From an uncultured Centipeda sp. (GTDB lineage: Bacteria; Bacillota; Negativicutes; Selenomonadales; Selenomonadaceae): a stretch of DNA of 6,831 nt. The notes under the pieces were generated by a model. That model searched no databases, was not told where the DNA came from, and saw only the letters and a program-made list of their open reading frames with translations. Shown one piece after another: positions 6,464-6,831 of the stretch. Each line of letters opens with the position of its first letter. Position 1 is the first letter of the stretch. Location: NCBI GenBank assembly GCA_937925565.1, contig CALALM010000211.1, forward strand, positions 1 to 6,831. Reading direction: 5' to 3'. A program made the position numbers and the translations under genes.

Positions 6464-6500
6464 AAAAACACCTCCTGCAAGGTAGCCTTGGCAGGAGGTG
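6464..6500 (-). promoter_or_regulatory. Hairpin with T-run that overlaps the HTH-gene ribosome site
   Basis: CACCTCCTG (6469-6477) pairs with CAGGAGGTG (6492-6500), and CAAGG (6478-6482) with CCTTG (6486-6490), around a TAG loop with one bulged base: 14 pairs in all. On the minus strand it is followed directly by five T (6468-6464), so it looks like a rho-independent terminator for the polymerase gene. Its 3' arm contains AGGAGG, the only ribosome site of the HTH gene. Folding would therefore both favour termination and hide that site. This could be a simple overlap or a regulated switch. Confidence 0.75.
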
Positions 6501-6514
6501 AAAAAGGACGTTTT

Positions 6515-6831
6515 TTAGTCTTTCTGATAGAAATTACATTCAAAACCATCGGCGCGAAGCAGGAGCCCGTCTGCCCATGGCGGGGTTCGCGCCATCTGCT
6601 CACAAACGGCAGATAGTGAGGTGCGTTCATCGCATTCGATGATGATTTCATCATGGACGTGCGCGACAATATCCATCGTTCGCAGCGTCTGCATGGCATA
6701 ACAGAGAATGTCGCGGCTGATCGCCTGTGTGATGTTTTCCACGAGTTTCGGGCCGTAGGATTCGATGCGTGCCCACTTTTTCGAGAGGTCGAGTGCCATG
6801 GAAGTAATGGATTGGCCACCGAACTGATTCT
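6515..6831 (-). CDS. Family A DNA polymerase of phage type, C-terminal 104 residues (partial)
   Basis: The frame enters from the right edge and ends at 6515. The visible protein carries KKWARIESYGPKLVENITQA, then SRDILCYAM, then AHVHDEIIIE. The last is motif C of family A polymerases, with the HDE triad whose Asp binds the catalytic metal. The C-terminus (TPPWADGLLLRADGFECNFY followed by QKD) is the normal ending of the polymerase found in Firmicutes prophages and related elements, which usually also has a 3'-5' exonuclease domain, outside this window. The palm helices after motif B and the whole C-terminus are intact, so the gene is cut only by the window. The ATG at 6799 is internal and not a start. 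It probably replicates the element. A hairpin with T-run lies just downstream. Confidence 0.9.
   Translation of the reverse strand, partial: NQFGGQSITSMALDLSKKWARIESYGPKLVENITQAISRDILCYAMQTLRTMDIVAHVHDEIIIECDERTSLSAVCEQMARTPPWADGLLLRADGFECNFYQKD

Noticed and set aside
6457..6819. Minus-strand open frame of 120 residues in another frame over the polymerase end
   Set aside because: The neighbouring frame encodes the polymerase motif C and conserved C-terminus. This one is serine- and arginine-rich shadow sequence.

Overview
The window looks like the boundary zone of an integrated mobile element (prophage or integrative element) in a Firmicutes-type bacterium. The reasons are strong AGGAGG ribosome sites, close overlapping gene packing, and a large-serine-recombinase plus HTH/zinc-finger/SHOCT cassette of the kind common in Clostridia and Negativicutes. 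I would lean to a Selenomonas-like Negativicute, but the sequence does not settle this.

Left flank (1-1337). A WYL-type regulator is represented on the minus strand only by its C-terminal part (134-565). Divergent to it, on the plus strand, is an intact small gene for a SAP-domain protein (604-1212). It has a good extended -10 promoter that lies inside the start of the WYL remnant. A 125-bp gap follows. This flank is visibly more AT-rich than the rest, especially the SAP gene.

Recombinase block (1338-5851, all minus strand). In order of transcription this holds recombinase A (5851-4184), recombinase B (4221-2647, overlapping A by 38 bp), a strong terminator (2595-2641), a junction stretch with three degenerate 20-bp tandem repeats, and recombinase C (2519-1338). 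C lacks its entire catalytic N-terminal domain but is otherwise open. A and B both keep the catalytic serine and arginines. A is unusual in carrying a second, C-terminal copy of the recombinase DNA-binding domain.

Right part (5902-6831, minus strand). The last 104 residues of a phage-type family A DNA polymerase enter from the right edge. A 54-bp spacer follows, with a long hairpin whose 3' arm contains the ribosome site of the next gene. Then come a 131-residue HTH plus double zinc-finger protein and a 56-residue SHOCT-type protein whose start overlaps the previous stop.

Reading: polymerase -> HTH/Zn protein -> SHOCT protein -> recombinase A -> recombinase B -> terminator is the end of the element, with regulators and integration enzymes near its attachment site. 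The left element end is probably between the B terminator and the point where homology to recombinase C begins (about 2520-2606). The favoured hypothesis is that the A/B element integrated into, or recombined with, an older recombinase gene C. A simple deletion in a three-recombinase array is the main alternative.
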